64,000 nt of DNA from an uncultured Hyphomonas sp. (GTDB lineage: Bacteria; Pseudomonadota; Alphaproteobacteria; Caulobacterales; Hyphomonadaceae): positions 1,798,001 to 1,862,000 of the forward strand of contig NZ_OY781472.1 of assembly GCF_963677035.1 (NCBI RefSeq), given 5' to 3'. Numbering within the stretch: the first letter of the stretch is position 1; each line of letters opens with the position of its first letter. The notes beneath the pieces are model-generated. The model searched no databases. It was not told the origin of the DNA and saw only the letters and a program-made list of their open reading frames with translations. Of the stretch, positions 9,476-18,011 are shown piece after piece. The translations under genes and the position numbers were made by a program.

Positions 9476-10393
9476 TCAGATCGGATCGTACGGGAAGACG
9501 CTGGACGTCGCGCCGAGATCGGTGAAGTCGGCCTGCATGGCCGGCATGCACTGGTCGAGCAGGGTTTCCGGGTTCCAGCCTTCGAGGCGCGCAACGGATT
9601 TCACCGGGCGCGGCTGGTCGAACAGCACGACTTCATTGCCGCGCACGCCGAAGATCTGGCCGGAGACGTCTTTCGCCTTGTCGGCGCAGAGGGCGACGGC
9701 GAGCTGGGCGACCTGGTCGGCCCGCATGCCGTTTTTCATCCGCTCGACGCGCTGGGCGCCGGCCTCGTCCTTCACCGGGATTGAGGCGATCATGCGCGTC
9801 CAGGCGAAGGGCGCGATGACATTGGAGCGGACATTCTTGCGCGCGCCTTCCATGGCAACGATGCGGGAGAGGCCGACAATGCCCATCTTGGCGGCAGCAT
9901 AGTTCGCCTGGCCGATATTGCCGATCAGGCCGGAGGTGGAGGTGAAAAGCACGAACGCGCCCTTTTCCTGTTCCCGGAACAGTTCGACCGCGGCGCGGGT
10001 GACGTTGAAGCTGCCGCGCAGGTGGACGTCGATCACGGCGTCCCAGTCGCTTTCGCTCATCTTGTGGAACATCGTGTCGCGCAGGATGCCGGCCGGGTTG
10101 ATGATGGCGTCGAGGGCGCCGAACGTGTCTTTCGCCTGTTCGATCATGCCTTCGACGGCTTTCATCTCCGTCACGCTTTCGGAGTTCGATGCCGCCTCGC
10201 CGCCCGCTGCGCGGATTTCGGCGGCCACTTTCTCGGCCGGGCCCGCATCGCCTTCATCGCCGCCGGAGAGGCCGCCGCCAAGGTCGTTGACCACGACTTT
10301 CGCGCCTTCTTTTGCGGCGAGCAGCGCCGTTTCCTTGCCGATCCCGTTCCCGCCGCCGGTGACCAGCACCACTTTGCCTTCAAGCACGCCCAT
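9476..10393 (-). CDS. SDR-family oxidoreductase, 3-hydroxyacyl-CoA dehydrogenase-like
   Basis: This is a 305-residue classical short-chain dehydrogenase. The N-terminal nucleotide site TGGGNGIG and the NDLGG stretch resemble the hydroxyacyl-CoA dehydrogenase unit of multifunctional MFE-2-type proteins. The catalytic serine (FTSTSG) and YAAAK (YxxxK) are present. It probably oxidises a hydroxyacyl-CoA or related alcohol with NAD(P), but the substrate is not determined by the sequence. An AAGGAG site precedes ATG 10393. The gene is divergent from the HAD hydrolase with about 113 bases between them. Confidence 0.85.
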   Translation of the reverse strand: MGVLEGKVVLVTGGGNGIGKETALLAAKEGAKVVVNDLGGGLSGGDEGDAGPAEKVAAEIRAAGGEAASNSESVTEMKAVEGMIEQAKDTFGALDAIINPAGILRDTMFHKMSESDWDAVIDVHLRGSFNVTRAAVELFREQEKGAFVLFTSTSGLIGNIGQANYAAAKMGIVGLSRIVAMEGARKNVRSNVIAPFAWTRMIASIPVKDEAGAQRVERMKNGMRADQVAQLAVALCADKAKDVSGQIFGVRGNEVVLFDQPRPVKSVARLEGWNPETLLDQCMPAMQADFTDLGATSSVFPYDPI

Positions 10394-10506
10394 CTGTCGT
10401 TTCTCCTTCGATTTTTATGTCTCAGCCTAATTCTGGCGCCACCCTAAGACCGGGTGGGCAATCTTCAAGGTTTGAAAACTCCCGCAGGCGCGGCTAGACG
10501 TCTCGC

Positions 10507-11157
10507 ATGACAAAGATTTTCAAGGCCGTGATCTGGGATTTCGGGGGCGTTTTTACCTCCTCGCCCTTCGACGCATTCGCCCGTTATGAAGCCGAACAGG
10601 GACTCCCTGAGAACTTCATCCGCACCGTCAATGCCATCAATCCGCTGGACAATGCCTGGGCGAAGCTTGAGCAGAACAAGGTGAATGCGGCTGAGTTCGA
10701 CGGCCTGTTCCGCGCGGAATCGAAGGCGCTGGGCCATGAAGTGCCGGGCGCCGACGTGCTGAAGCTCTTGTCCGGCAGCTTGCGGCCCCGCGTCGTGGAG
10801 GCGCTGAAAGTCTGCAAGCAGCACGGCAAGGTCGGCTGCATCACGAACAATGCCCCGGTCGGGAAGGGCGCCTCGATGACGAATGATGCAGAGAAGGCCG
10901 CCCAGCTCGCCCATGTGTTCGATCAGTTCGACCATCTGATCGAAAGCTCCAAGCTCGGCATCCGCAAGCCGGACCCGGAAATCTACAAGCTGATGTGCGA
11001 AGCGCTGGATGTGGCACCGGAAGACTGTGTCTATCTCGACGATCTCGGTATCAATCTGAAACCGGCCCGCGCCATGGGCATGACCACGATCAAGGTGCTG
11101 AACGAAGACCAGCTGCTGGAAGATCTCAAATCGGCGACGGGATATGCGGTCGTCTAG
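10507..11157 (+). CDS. HAD-superfamily hydrolase (subfamily IA, soluble epoxide hydrolase N-domain-like)
   Basis: The 216-residue protein has HAD motif I as WDFGGV with nucleophile Asp11. The usual second aspartate is replaced by Gly13, as in the DFGGV group that includes YihX-like and epoxide hydrolase N-terminal phosphatases. Motif II is CITNN, the motif III region is GIRKPDP and motif IV is YLDDLG. It is a probable phosphatase of unknown substrate. Its 3' end overlaps the following lipoprotein gene by 14 bases, and the two probably share a transcript with phhB. Confidence 0.85.
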   Translation: MTKIFKAVIWDFGGVFTSSPFDAFARYEAEQGLPENFIRTVNAINPLDNAWAKLEQNKVNAAEFDGLFRAESKALGHEVPGADVLKLLSGSLRPRVVEALKVCKQHGKVGCITNNAPVGKGASMTNDAEKAAQLAHVFDQFDHLIESSKLGIRKPDPEIYKLMCEALDVAPEDCVYLDDLGINLKPARAMGMTTIKVLNEDQLLEDLKSATGYAVV

Positions 11158-11731
11158 CGTGCGGCGTGCGGTTCTGGCGGCGGGGGTCGTGCTCGGCGTG
11201 ACGGCGTGTTCGCCGGCCCCGCAGGAACCTGTCTATCCGCCGGAGTCGCTGTCGCAGGACCCGCAGGCACCGGAACCGGTTGAGGTTCCGGAGGCCGTCG
11301 CGGCGACGCAGGCCGAATTGCTGAAATACGCGCAGAGGGGCTCGCTGTCGGGTCTGTCGCGCATGGCCCGGGAGAACCCGGCCTTCGTCTCGAATCTCGG
11401 CGGCGAGGATCACCGCGCCTATTGGGATCTGATGCGCCGGATCGGCGTGGATCCGAACCGCAAGCTGCGCGCGCTGATGGCCCTGCCAGTCGGCGTGCGC
11501 GAGGTCGATGGCGTGAAATGGTATGTCTGGCCGGACCTGGCCGCCAGGCCGGCGGCGGACCTGATCCCGGAGATGCTGTCCTTCCGGGACCGTAAACGGC
11601 TGCAGGATCTGGTCGGTGACGACGGGATCGAAAAGATCCGGCAAGGCAAGGGCTATCCCGGCATGCGGACAGCAATTGCCGAGGATGGGCACTGGGTCTA
11701 TTTCGTGCTGGGCCAGGATGCGGAGGAGTAG
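11144..11731 (+). CDS. Hypothetical lipoprotein
   Basis: This 195-residue protein begins with a basic, hydrophobic signal ending in a lipobox (GVTAC), predicting acylation of Cys22 and envelope location. The mature part is acidic and Pro-rich at first, then forms a folded-looking domain with WYVWPDLAA and GHWVYFVLGQD segments. I do not recognise the family. The start codon lies inside the HAD gene (14-base overlap) and the stop directly abuts the phhB start. Confidence 0.75.
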   Translation: MRSSSVRRAVLAAGVVLGVTACSPAPQEPVYPPESLSQDPQAPEPVEVPEAVAATQAELLKYAQRGSLSGLSRMARENPAFVSNLGGEDHRAYWDLMRRIGVDPNRKLRALMALPVGVREVDGVKWYVWPDLAARPAADLIPEMLSFRDRKRLQDLVGDDGIEKIRQGKGYPGMRTAIAEDGHWVYFVLGQDAEE

Positions 11732-12028
11732 ATGATGACCAGGAAGATCGGTGCCGAAGCGGCCCTCATCGCCCTCAAGGGCTGGAGCAAAGGCGACGGC
11801 GAACGCGAGGAAATCACCAAGACGTTCCGGTTCGACGATTTCAAACAGGCCTTCGCCTTCATGACGGCCACCGCCCTGAAAGCCGAGCAGATGGATCACC
11901 ATCCGGAATGGTCCAATGTCTACAACCGGGTTGAGGTCGTGCTGACCACGCATGACGCCGACGGCGTGACGACGAACGACCTGGAGCTGGCCGGGTTTAT
12001 GGACGCGCTGGCGGCCAGACTGGGCTGA
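11732..12028 (+). CDS. phhB: Pterin-4a-carbinolamine dehydratase
   Basis: This 98-residue protein has the family core: [14 protein letters not shown] followed by the active-site pattern [16 protein letters not shown] and the [11 protein letters not shown] end region. It dehydrates 4a-hydroxytetrahydrobiopterin and can act as a dimerisation cofactor (DCoH) in other systems. No phenylalanine hydroxylase is adjacent, so its physiological partner is not shown here. ATG 11732 follows the preceding stop with no gap; a second ATG is the next codon. Confidence 0.9.
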   Translation: MMTRKIGAEAALIALKGWSKGDGEREEITKTFRFDDFKQAFAFMTATALKAEQMDHHPEWSNVYNRVEVVLTTHDADGVTTNDLELAGFMDALAARLG

Positions 12029-12117
12029 TTGCGGCCGGGGCGGCAGACCGTCCGGAAGTCTCACACATTTACCGTGACGAGGGACCTCGCGGCGCCGGGC
12101 TATATTTCCTCTTAAGG

Positions 12118-12207
12118 TGGTAGTGCGCACTACCAAAGGCGGTTTTCTCTGCAATTTTCTACCAGTTGGTATGTTTTTTTGCTAAATGTCCCGCGGTCAG
12201 GGGACAT
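12118..12207. promoter_or_regulatory. Three palindromes upstream of the PhyR-like gene
   Basis: Within the 212-base leader there is a perfect 18-bp palindrome TGGTAGTGCGCACTACCA (12118-12135). A second inverted repeat TACCA-GT-TGGTA (12160-12171) is followed by a T-run and reuses the same TGGTA/TACCA arms. A third, ATGTCCC/GGGACAT, spans 12186-12207. The first two look like operator copies for one dimeric regulator. No obvious EcfG-type GGAAC...GTT promoter was found here. Confidence 0.5.
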
Positions 12208-12240
12208 ACGCCGTCGGGAATTAAGCATAGAGAATCACAT

Positions 12241-12972
12241 ATGATCTTGGCACAGGCATATGAAACCAATCTGGATCGCCTCCGGCGCTATGCGGCCTTC
12301 TCGTGTGGCAGCGAGGGGGTGGGCGACGGGGTTGTGTCCGAAGCCCTGGAGGACATGCTGAGCCGGGTTTCCTCCGCTGAAAATGCCAATCGCGTCGGGC
12401 TGTTCCAGCGGCTGGATGCCGCCTTGCGGAAGACGCCGCATGGCGAGGGCGATGTCTTTGACGAACTGGGGCGCTGGCGGGAATTGAGCCCGCTGGAGCG
12501 GCGCGTCATCATGCTTTACGTCCTGGAAGAGTTCACCGTCCGGGACGTCGTGCAGATCACAGGCCTGGTGCGCGGGGAAGTGAAGGCCATCATTGCCCGC
12601 GCCCGCATGGTTTACGCAGACCGGTTTCCGGTCCGGATCGGCCTGGTCGGCGGCGATGCCGGGCTGCGCGAGGCGATCGAGGCCGCACTCACATCGGTCG
12701 GCCACAGACTGCTCTGGGCTGTGACACCTGAGGCGGCGGCAGACCCCGCCGCGCTCCCACCCGCCAGCCTGGTCGTGATCGCCCATGACGGTGACGCCCC
12801 GAAAGACGCCGCGAATTTTTGCAGCGGCCATGCCCGTCCGGTCATCCTGGCGTTTGACGGCGCAATCGAAGACCGGCTGAGCAGCCGCTGCTGGACGATG
12901 CCGCTGGATGGCCTCGCCGATGCCACGCTGTTCAACAGCACGCTCGTCCGCGCGCTGCTTTTTTCCAGCTGA
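12241..12972 (+). CDS. PhyR-like protein: sigma-mimic domain plus degenerate receiver
   Basis: This 243-residue protein has the PhyR architecture. An ECF-sigma-like N-terminal part covers a sigma2-like region to about residue 65 and a sigma4-like region about 78-125 with LSPLERRVIML and a helix-turn-helix-like FTVRDVVQITGL. A receiver-like C-terminal domain (131-243) follows. Normal PhyR sequesters the anti-sigma NepR after phosphorylation. Here the receiver lacks the expected residues: the acidic pocket reads GLVGGDAG, the phospho-acceptor strand reads LVVIAHDGD, and the lysine position reads WTMPLD. No nepR, ecfG or kinase gene is adjacent. An alternative start at 12166 would add 25 unlikely residues. 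Confidence 0.75.
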   Translation: MILAQAYETNLDRLRRYAAFSCGSEGVGDGVVSEALEDMLSRVSSAENANRVGLFQRLDAALRKTPHGEGDVFDELGRWRELSPLERRVIMLYVLEEFTVRDVVQITGLVRGEVKAIIARARMVYADRFPVRIGLVGGDAGLREAIEAALTSVGHRLLWAVTPEAAADPAALPPASLVVIAHDGDAPKDAANFCSGHARPVILAFDGAIEDRLSSRCWTMPLDGLADATLFNSTLVRALLFSS

Positions 12973-13071
12973 GCCAGCCGGTTTCCCCTAGGACTGTCTT
13001 GGCGGGGCTGCCTGCCTCCTGTTAGCTGCGCCCAGGTCAAAACGGGCTAAGATATTCAGGAGGATACCGGC

Positions 13072-13848
13072 ATGGGACGTGTTTCAGGAAAAATGGCGCT
13101 GATTACGGGTGGCGCACAGGGGCTGGGCGAAGCGACCGCCCGCATGTTTGCGCGCGAAGGCGCGAAGGTCGCCGTGACCGACGTTAATGGCGCAGGCGCC
13201 GAAGCTGTCGCGGCCTCCATCAATGAAGAGCACGGCGCCGGCACGGCTTTCGCCTGGCAGCATGATGTGACCGATGGGGACCGCTGGCAAGAGGTGCTGA
13301 AAGAGGCCCATGCCGCGATGGGCGGGCTCAATGTGCTGGTCAACAATGCCGGCATCGGCTCGCTCGGCTCGGTCGAAGACGAAGACTACGAGACCTTCAA
13401 ACACGTGCAGGCTGTCGACGTCGACTCGATCTTCCTCGGCTGCAAATACGCGATCCCGCTGATGCGCGACCATGGCCTCGGTTCGATCATCAACATTTCC
13501 TCCATCGCCGGCATCATCGCCAGCGCGAATTATGTGTCCTACAACACGGCCAAGGCGGCGGTGCGGCACATTTCGAAGTCCATCGCCCTGCATTGCGCCA
13601 AGTCGACCGGCGGCCAGATCCGCTGCAACTCGGTGCACCCGGTCTTCATCAACACGCCGATCCTGGACCGCACCAAGGAAATGTTCGGCGAAGAAGAAGC
13701 GCTCGCCAAGCTCGGCCGCCAGATCCCGCTCGGCAAGGTCGGCGAACCGGACGATATCGCCTATGCCGTGCTGTATCTCGCCTCGGACGAGTCGAAACTC
13801 GTCACCGGTATCGAGCTGAAGGTGGATGGCGGCATCTCTGCGATGTAG
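13072..13848 (+). CDS. SDR-family oxidoreductase (hydroxysteroid dehydrogenase-like)
   Basis: This 258-residue classical SDR has the cofactor motif TGGAQGLG, NNAG, the catalytic serine in INISS, YNTAK (YxxxK) and a C-terminal VDGG. Asp at the end of beta-2 (VAVTDVNG) favours NAD(H). It is closest in pattern to cyclopentanol or 3-alpha/20-beta-hydroxysteroid dehydrogenases, but the substrate is unassigned. AGGAGG lies 9-14 bases before ATG 13072. It stands alone between the PhyR-like gene and the VOC pair. Confidence 0.88.
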   Translation: MGRVSGKMALITGGAQGLGEATARMFAREGAKVAVTDVNGAGAEAVAASINEEHGAGTAFAWQHDVTDGDRWQEVLKEAHAAMGGLNVLVNNAGIGSLGSVEDEDYETFKHVQAVDVDSIFLGCKYAIPLMRDHGLGSIINISSIAGIIASANYVSYNTAKAAVRHISKSIALHCAKSTGGQIRCNSVHPVFINTPILDRTKEMFGEEEALAKLGRQIPLGKVGEPDDIAYAVLYLASDESKLVTGIELKVDGGISAM

Positions 13849-13970
13849 GCATGGGCAGGCGAGTGGTGCCTGCGATGGCGGCTTCCCGAAATAGCATGTC
13901 CGCGCTTTTTTGCGCTTGCCGAAAAAATTGCGCCCTTTATGTCCCCGGCCTCATGCAAGGAGGTTGAACC

Positions 13971-14342
13971 ATGATCGGATACGTAATGCTGGGCACGAAG
14001 GACCTGGCGCGCGGCGGGAAGTTCTATGATGCCATCGCGGAGGAACTGGGCGCGAAACGGCTGATGGAAGACGAGCAGCTGATCGTCTGGGGCAAGCCCG
14101 GCCATAAGGCCGATTTCACCCTGACTTATCCGTGGGACAAAAACCCGGCGTCTGTCGGCAATGGCACGATGGTGGCGATTGAAGCGGCCAGCAAGGAACA
14201 GGTCGACCGGGTCTACGAGATCGCCATGGCCAACGGCGCCAGTGACGAAGGCGCGCCGGGCCAGCGGTTCGAGACCTTTTATGCCGGCTATTTCCGCGAC
14301 CTCGATGGCAACAAGCTGAACGTGTATTATTCCAGTATGTGA
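13971..14342 (+). CDS. VOC (glyoxalase/bleomycin-resistance) family protein, copy 1
   Basis: This 123-residue protein has one vicinal-oxygen-chelate repeat pair, with LGTKDLARGGKFYDAI at the start and the C-terminal FRDLDGNKLN metal-site region. Members bind metals and act as lyases, isomerases or resistance proteins, but substrates vary. AAGGAGG lies shortly upstream of ATG 13971. It is one half of a tandem duplication with the next gene, roughly three quarters identical by eye. Confidence 0.88.
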   Translation: MIGYVMLGTKDLARGGKFYDAIAEELGAKRLMEDEQLIVWGKPGHKADFTLTYPWDKNPASVGNGTMVAIEAASKEQVDRVYEIAMANGASDEGAPGQRFETFYAGYFRDLDGNKLNVYYSSM

Positions 14343-14449
14343 GCCTGAACTGAGCGGGCGCCTCCCACACCGGAATTTCCACAAGCTTCCGGCTTGCCGG
14401 CAAACAATGTTCACTATATGTTCCGAACCCCAAGCAAGGAGGCTGGAAC

Positions 14450-14818
14450 ATGATTGGATATGTAACCCTCGGCACGAAGGATCTGGCGCGCGGCGCCAAG
14501 TTCTATGATGCCATCGCAAAAGAGATGGGCGTCGGCCGGATGATGGAAGACCCGCAATTCATCGCCTGGGGCGAGCCCGGTGGCGCGGCGGGCATCGGCC
14601 TGACCCTTCCGTGGGACAAGAACCCCGCGTCTGTCGGCAATGGCACGATGGTGGCGCTGGAAGCCAAGAGCAAGGAACAGGTCGACCGGATCTATGAAAT
14701 CGCTATCGCCAATGGCGGCACGGATGAAGGCGCACCGGGCCAGCGCTTCGAGAATTTCTATGCCGGTTATTTCCGCGACCTCGACGGCAACAAGCTGAAC
14801 GCGTTCTTCTCCGGCTGA
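14450..14818 (+). CDS. VOC (glyoxalase/bleomycin-resistance) family protein, copy 2
   Basis: This 122-residue paralogue of the preceding gene has the same start (MIGYV, LGTKDLARG), the same central PWDKNPASVGNGTMVA and the same end (FRDLDGNKLN). The copies differ most at residues 45-53 (HKADFTLTY versus GAAGIGLTL) and the C-terminal tip, which may alter the ligand pocket. The leader with CAAGGAGG and part of the upstream sequence are also shared. A monocistronic or dicistronic unit is possible. Confidence 0.88.
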   Translation: MIGYVTLGTKDLARGAKFYDAIAKEMGVGRMMEDPQFIAWGEPGGAAGIGLTLPWDKNPASVGNGTMVALEAKSKEQVDRIYEIAIANGGTDEGAPGQRFENFYAGYFRDLDGNKLNAFFSG

Positions 14819-14828
14819 GGCCGGCCGG

Positions 14829-16070
14829 TCAGCCCGGATTGAGCGGTCTGCGTCCGGTCACCAGAAGGGCGTAGACGCTAAGTATGGAGAAGACGATGGC
14901 GGCGGCCAGGAAGGGCAGGCTGTGATGGGTCGTGTAAAGGACTGAGCCGAGCAGGGGCCCGACGACAAATCCGGCAGGCGGGGCGGAGGCCAGCAGCGCC
15001 GCAGCCCCCGCCTGCTCGGAGCGGCCGACCGAAAGGCTGCCCAGCGCATTGGCCGATGGCACGGCCAGCGCCGCGCCGGTGCCGACGACGCCAAAACTGA
15101 CCAGGACCATCCAGAAGGGATGGAAGAGGTCAGCGGAAATATAGCCGATTGCCAGCAGGCCGAGCCCGATGGGCAGGATGCGCCGCGGGTCCGGGCTGCG
15201 CCGGGAAACATAGCCGAACTGGACAATGATGATGGCGACCGATGTGCAGGCCATGGTCAGGCCGGTATAGAGCACGACCGCCTGTTTGGCGGTCTGGGCG
15301 GCGGTGTCGGCGAATTCGTAACGGTCTGCGATGAACCAGCCGATGGTCTGCTGGATCATGCCGACGGCGACGAAATAGACGAACAGAAAGACCAGATGCG
15401 GGAGGACCCGCGGGTCGCGCATCGACAGCGGCGGCGGACGTTTGTGCGCATGGGGCAGGGGCCGGGTCGGCGGCAGGACCACGGCGATCAGGACCGCGAC
15501 GATCAGATTGAAGACGATCGTGCCCCACAGCGGCGCCAGCGCCCCGACCCGGGCGAGCACAGCGGCGCCCGCCGGGCCGAGAATGGAGCCGAGGCTCATC
15601 GCGGCGCCCAGCATGCCGAGCCCGCCCGCCCGGGTGGCGGGCGTGGTGGCATCGGTCATCGCGGCCATGGCCGCAGGCTGCAGGCCGGGCGCGAAGAAGC
15701 CGAACAGGGTGCGCACGAAGGCGAGCAGCAGGAAGGCCATCAGCCCGGTGACGACACCGGCCAGCGCGGCGTTCAGCGCAAACAGGAAGGCCATATTGGC
15801 GAGGCCCATGGCGGTCAGCGAAAATACCATGACCCGCTTGCGGCCAACCCGGTCGGCAATCCGGCCCCAGATCGGAGTGAAGATCGTGTAGAGCACCGAG
15901 GAGAAAGTCAGAATGCCGGCGATCTCGATTTCGGTCAGCCCGGCCTCGCGGGCGAGCGGGGCGACGACGACGAAATTGATCGTCATGCCCGCGCCCATCG
16001 ACACGGTGCCGAGCGCGATCATCATTTTCTGGAACCGGGTGAGCGGCAACAGGGGGGTATCGGAGTCCAT
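14829..16070 (-). CDS. Major facilitator superfamily transporter
   Basis: This 413-residue integral membrane protein has about 12 predicted hydrophobic segments. The MFS loop 2-3 signature reads GRIADRVGRKRVM. The fold and length fit drug or metabolite exporters of the DHA1 type; the substrate is unknown. I start at ATG 16070 (MDSDTPLLP); an upstream in-frame start would add 42 residues without a signal. It is convergent with VOC copy 2 (10 bases between stops) and divergent from yggT. Confidence 0.85.
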   Translation of the reverse strand: MDSDTPLLPLTRFQKMMIALGTVSMGAGMTINFVVVAPLAREAGLTEIEIAGILTFSSVLYTIFTPIWGRIADRVGRKRVMVFSLTAMGLANMAFLFALNAALAGVVTGLMAFLLLAFVRTLFGFFAPGLQPAAMAAMTDATTPATRAGGLGMLGAAMSLGSILGPAGAAVLARVGALAPLWGTIVFNLIVAVLIAVVLPPTRPLPHAHKRPPPLSMRDPRVLPHLVFLFVYFVAVGMIQQTIGWFIADRYEFADTAAQTAKQAVVLYTGLTMACTSVAIIIVQFGYVSRRSPDPRRILPIGLGLLAIGYISADLFHPFWMVLVSFGVVGTGAALAVPSANALGSLSVGRSEQAGAAALLASAPPAGFVVGPLLGSVLYTTHHSLPFLAAAIVFSILSVYALLVTGRRPLNPG

Positions 16071-16245
16071 GTTTTCCGTCACCCGCTGCCCCTCGCCTCC
16101 CTCACAAGCGGTCAAGGCTAGAACGCTCCGCACGGCTTGCCAAACGCTTTTCCTGAATGGGGATGAAACAGGGGCTGGCTTGCCGGGGAGGGGCACACCA
16201 GTTTAAGGACAAATCAAACCCGGCTGAAACCACGGACCTCCGCGC

Positions 16246-16566
16246 ATGCATTCCCTACTTGTGGCGATCTACATTTACTTCCTGAGCCCGCTTCTCTCGC
16301 TGCTCCTGTTCCTGATCTTTGCTTATGTCATCATGAGCTGGCTGGTCGCCTTCGGCGTTGTGTCGATGCGCAACCAGACCGTCCGGCAGATCCAGTATGT
16401 GCTGGACAGCGTGATGCTGCCGATGTTGCGGCCGATCCAGCGCGTTGTGCCGCCGCTTGGCCAGCTGGACCTGTCAATCTTCCTGCTGGCGCTGGGCATC
16501 ATGTTCACCAAGAACTGGCTGCTGCCCACGATCATCAGCCTGACGCAGCCTTCCCTCGGATACTGA
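16246..16566 (+). CDS. YggT-family membrane protein
   Basis: This 106-residue protein has two YggT-type hydrophobic regions (about 5-35 and 68-95) joined by the conserved RQIQYVLDSVMLPMLRPIQR. YggT proteins are linked to osmotic tolerance and envelope or division functions in other bacteria; the mechanism is uncertain. It heads a compact run, yggT-yggU-folD-HNH, the first two of which are often neighbours in bacteria. Confidence 0.88.
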   Translation: MHSLLVAIYIYFLSPLLSLLLFLIFAYVIMSWLVAFGVVSMRNQTVRQIQYVLDSVMLPMLRPIQRVVPPLGQLDLSIFLLALGIMFTKNWLLPTIISLTQPSLGY

Positions 16567-16573
16567 GGCCGGA

Positions 16574-16855
16574 TTGCTCCATCGGCTCACCGTTCGCGTC
16601 CAGCCCAAGGCCTCGGCCGACCGGATCGAGGACTGGGCGGAAGACGATGCCGGGCGGAAATTCCTGAAAGTGCGGGTGCGCGCGGTGCCGGAGGACGGCA
16701 AGGCGAATAGTGCTGTCCAGAAATTGGTCGCCAAGTGGCTTGGTCTGCCCAAGTCTGCGGTCAGAGTCGTGACAGGCGGCAAGACTCGGCTAAAAGGCCT
16801 CGAAATCGATGGGCCGCCAGACATCGCGGCCTGCCTCAGCGGGGACGAGACATGA
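16574..16855 (+). CDS. DUF167 (YggU) family protein
   Basis: This 93-residue protein has the family pattern VRVQPKAS near the start and [16 protein letters not shown] in the middle, then [14 protein letters not shown]. The biochemical role of the family is unknown. The most likely start is TTG 16574, seven bases after the yggT stop, because no in-frame ATG gives a complete domain. The stop overlaps the folD ATG (ATGA). Confidence 0.85.
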   Translation: MLHRLTVRVQPKASADRIEDWAEDDAGRKFLKVRVRAVPEDGKANSAVQKLVAKWLGLPKSAVRVVTGGKTRLKGLEIDGPPDIAACLSGDET

Positions 16856-17739
16856 CCGCCATCCGGATCAGTGGAAAAGACATCGCGGCGGATGTGCGCG
16901 CCAAAGTGGCCGCCGAAGTGGCAAAACTCCCCGCAAAGCCCTGCCTGGCGGTGATCCTGGTCGGCGAAGACCCGGCCAGCGAGGTCTATGTCCGCAACAA
17001 GGTGAAGCAGACCGAAGAGGTCGGCATGGTCTCCCGGCACCACCGCCTGCCGGCGACGGCGACGCAGGACGAAGTCGAAACCCTGATCGCCGATCTCAAT
17101 GCGGATGCAGAGGTCGACGGTATCCTGCTGCAGCTGCCACTGCCGAAGGGCCTCGATCCCGATGCCGCGATTGAGCGGATCGACCCGTCCAAGGATGTCG
17201 ATGGTCTGACGGAAGTCTCCGCCGGGCGCCTGTCGCTGGGCAAGCCGGGCCTGCGCTCGTGCACACCGTCCGGCTGTGTGATCCTGGCGAAGCGGGCCCT
17301 TGGCGACGACCTCTCCGGCAAGCATGTCGTGGTGATCGGCCGCTCGATCCTGGTCGGCAAGCCGGCCGCGCTCCTGTTCCTGGCTGAGAACTGCACGGTC
17401 ACCATCGCCCATTCGCGCACGAAAGACCTGGCCGCCGTCTGCCGCGAGGCCGACATTCTGGTGCCAGCGGTCGGGCGGCCGCAAATGGTGAAAGGCGACT
17501 GGGTGAAGCCCGGCGCCACGGTCATCGATGTCGGTATCAACCGCATTCCCGCCCCGGAGAAAGGGGAGGGCAAGACCCGCCTCGTCGGCGATGCGGACTT
17601 TGACAGCTGCGCCGACATTGCAGGCCATATCACGCCGGTGCCGGGCGGGGTGGGGCCGATGACGATTGCCTGCCTGCTGGTGAACACGCTGTATGCTGCC
17701 TGTGCCCGGCGCGGCTGGCAGGTGCCGGCAATCGGATGA
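16852..17739 (+). CDS. folD: Bifunctional methylenetetrahydrofolate dehydrogenase/cyclohydrolase
   Basis: This 295-residue cytosolic enzyme interconverts 5,10-methylene-, methenyl- and 10-formyl-tetrahydrofolate. The catalytic lysine region [16 protein letters not shown], the DVDGLT motif, the nucleotide-binding GRSILVGKP and the C-terminal [11 protein letters not shown] are all present. Start and stop both overlap neighbours by four bases (ATGA), so it is translationally coupled to yggU upstream and the HNH gene downstream. Confidence 0.96.
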   Translation: MTAIRISGKDIAADVRAKVAAEVAKLPAKPCLAVILVGEDPASEVYVRNKVKQTEEVGMVSRHHRLPATATQDEVETLIADLNADAEVDGILLQLPLPKGLDPDAAIERIDPSKDVDGLTEVSAGRLSLGKPGLRSCTPSGCVILAKRALGDDLSGKHVVVIGRSILVGKPAALLFLAENCTVTIAHSRTKDLAAVCREADILVPAVGRPQMVKGDWVKPGATVIDVGINRIPAPEKGEGKTRLVGDADFDSCADIAGHITPVPGGVGPMTIACLLVNTLYAACARRGWQVPAIG

Positions 17740-18011
17740 GCCAGCCTTACGCCCCGACCGAGACGCCGCTGTTCAAGGCCTTGTGGGAAGCCCAGAACGG
17801 GTGTTGCGCGCTGTGCGGGCAGGCTATGCCGTCCAGCCGGTTCGACGTGGCGCACTCCACGCTCTGGAAACACCAGCGCCCGACCTATGACCATATCATC
17901 GCTGTCGCGCGCGGCGGGCCGGATACGGCCGACAACCTTCAGCTGGCGCATGCGCGCTGCAACAAGGTGAAGGGCATGGGCAATGTCCGCCCGCCGGTCC
18001 GCAAGGGTTAG
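17736..18011 (+). CDS. Small HNH endonuclease
   Basis: This 91-residue protein consists of one HNH domain. A zinc-type CCALCG near residue 23 precedes the core [11 protein letters not shown], then [16 protein letters not shown]. Such stand-alone HNH proteins are common in proteobacteria and their target is generally unknown. The ATGA overlap with folD suggests it belongs to that operon. Its 3' end overlaps the convergent LytTR gene by four bases. Confidence 0.85.
   Translation: MSQPYAPTETPLFKALWEAQNGCCALCGQAMPSSRFDVAHSTLWKHQRPTYDHIIAVARGGPDTADNLQLAHARCNKVKGMGNVRPPVRKG

Noticed and set aside
9087..9551. 154-codon minus-strand frame in the repeat cluster
   Set aside because: Made almost entirely of palindromic repeat units (contains LMLSEVEARA, as in the TrmH insert) and overlaps the SDR 3' end.
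12029..12240. EcfG-type promoter (GGAAC-N16/17-GTT) upstream of the PhyR-like gene
   Set aside because: No sequence with both elements and correct spacing was found.
15120..16121. 333-codon open frame on the plus strand opposite the MFS gene
   Set aside because: Gly/Asp/Gln/Arg-rich shadow of the membrane protein's codons, with no recognisable motif.
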